A program made the translations under genes and the position numbers. A DNA stretch of 5,471 nucleotides from NCBI GenBank assembly GCA_005877535.1, contig VBOM01000252.1, positions 1 to 5,471 on the forward strand, given 5' to 3'. Below are positions 5,161 to 5,471 of this stretch, in pieces (the first letter of the stretch is position 1; each line of letters begins with the position of its first letter). This stretch comes from Nitrospirota bacterium. GTDB taxonomy: Bacteria; Nitrospirota; Nitrospiria; Nitrospirales; Nitrospiraceae. The notes below the pieces were generated by a model. That model was not told the DNA's origin and did no database searches. It saw only the letters and a list, made by a program, of their open reading frames with translations.

Positions 5161-5471
5161 ATAAGGTTGTTCGGGTTTAACCTCAGCCGAAGTACTTTGA
5201 ACAACCTAAAGATCAAGACATCTGAATACTATTCTGAGACCAAACGAAAGATACTCGACCGCATCGTCTGTGGCAGTCTCGTTCACGCGGATGAAACACG
5301 GGCCAACATCAAAGGGAAGTCTGCTTATGTGTGGGTTCTAACAAATTTGAATGAGGTCGTTTACATCCTGGCTGAAAGTCGCGAGGGGGAAGTTATCCAG
5401 AAGTTACTGTCCAACTTCAAAGGAGTCTTAGTGCCCGACTTCTATGCGGCCTATGATTCGATCGAATGTCC
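5161..5471 (+). pseudogene. IS66-like DDE transposase fragment, 5' part lost at IS3 junction (runs off window)
   Basis: The frame beginning at about 5161 reads LFGFNLSRSTLNNL, then KRKILDRIVCGSLVHADETR, NIKGKSAYVWVLTN, VVYILAESREGEV and NFKGVLVPDFYAAYDSI, and continues beyond the window. HADET with a downstream PDFYAAYDS gives the first two acidic residues of a DDE transposase of IS66-like type (DDE_Tnp_IS66-like). No start codon or N-terminal DNA-binding part is present: the frame enters from the IS3 end, so the first part of the gene has been removed or lies elsewhere. It is on the opposite strand to the IS3 genes and the same strand as the SIR2 gene. Family placement rests on motif recognition. 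Confidence 0.7.

Overview
The window looks like bacterial chromosomal DNA, moderately GC-rich, with a housekeeping left half and a damaged, transposon-invaded right half. Gene content does not fix the species. The general look (DbpA-type helicase, RF3, SIR2 defence gene, IS3 and IS66-like transposases, a dispersed intergenic repeat) would suit an environmental lineage such as Nitrospirota, but that is only an impression.

Left half (1-2927). The window opens inside the 3' end of a DEAD-box RNA helicase gene (+ strand) that ends in an RG-rich linker and a DbpA-type RNA-binding domain. About 450 non-coding bases follow. They hold a possible terminator hairpin, copy A of a dispersed repeat, a pair of 14-base direct repeats, and a nested set of inverted repeats (894-988) that looks like folded RNA. 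Convergent to the helicase is prfC (release factor 3, - strand). Its reading frame is intact, but it lacks about 58 residues of the GTPase domain, including the NKxD guanine-specificity motif. Copy B of the repeat lies just upstream of prfC, so the two copies bracket that gene in the same orientation.

Right half (2928-5471). A SIR2-family gene of the kind seen in anti-phage defence starts at ATG 2928. It is interrupted by a TAG after 20 codons; a GAGGA-7 nt-GTG start lies immediately after the TAG, so most of the protein could still be made by reinitiation. The 3' part of the gene is lost at a complete IS3-family element (4024-5158, - strand, orfA/orfB with an A8 slippery run and an ATGA overlap). 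On the other side of that element is not the rest of the SIR2 gene but the middle of an IS66-like DDE transposase gene that runs off the window. No target-site duplication is visible. The arrangement therefore suggests IS-mediated rearrangement, or insertion at an older junction, rather than one clean insertion into the SIR2 gene.

The genes do not form one pathway. The best candidates for a second look are the decayed SIR2 locus with its stop/restart, the RF3 lacking its G4 motif, the junction logic around the IS3 element, and the structured intergenic segment between the helicase and prfC.
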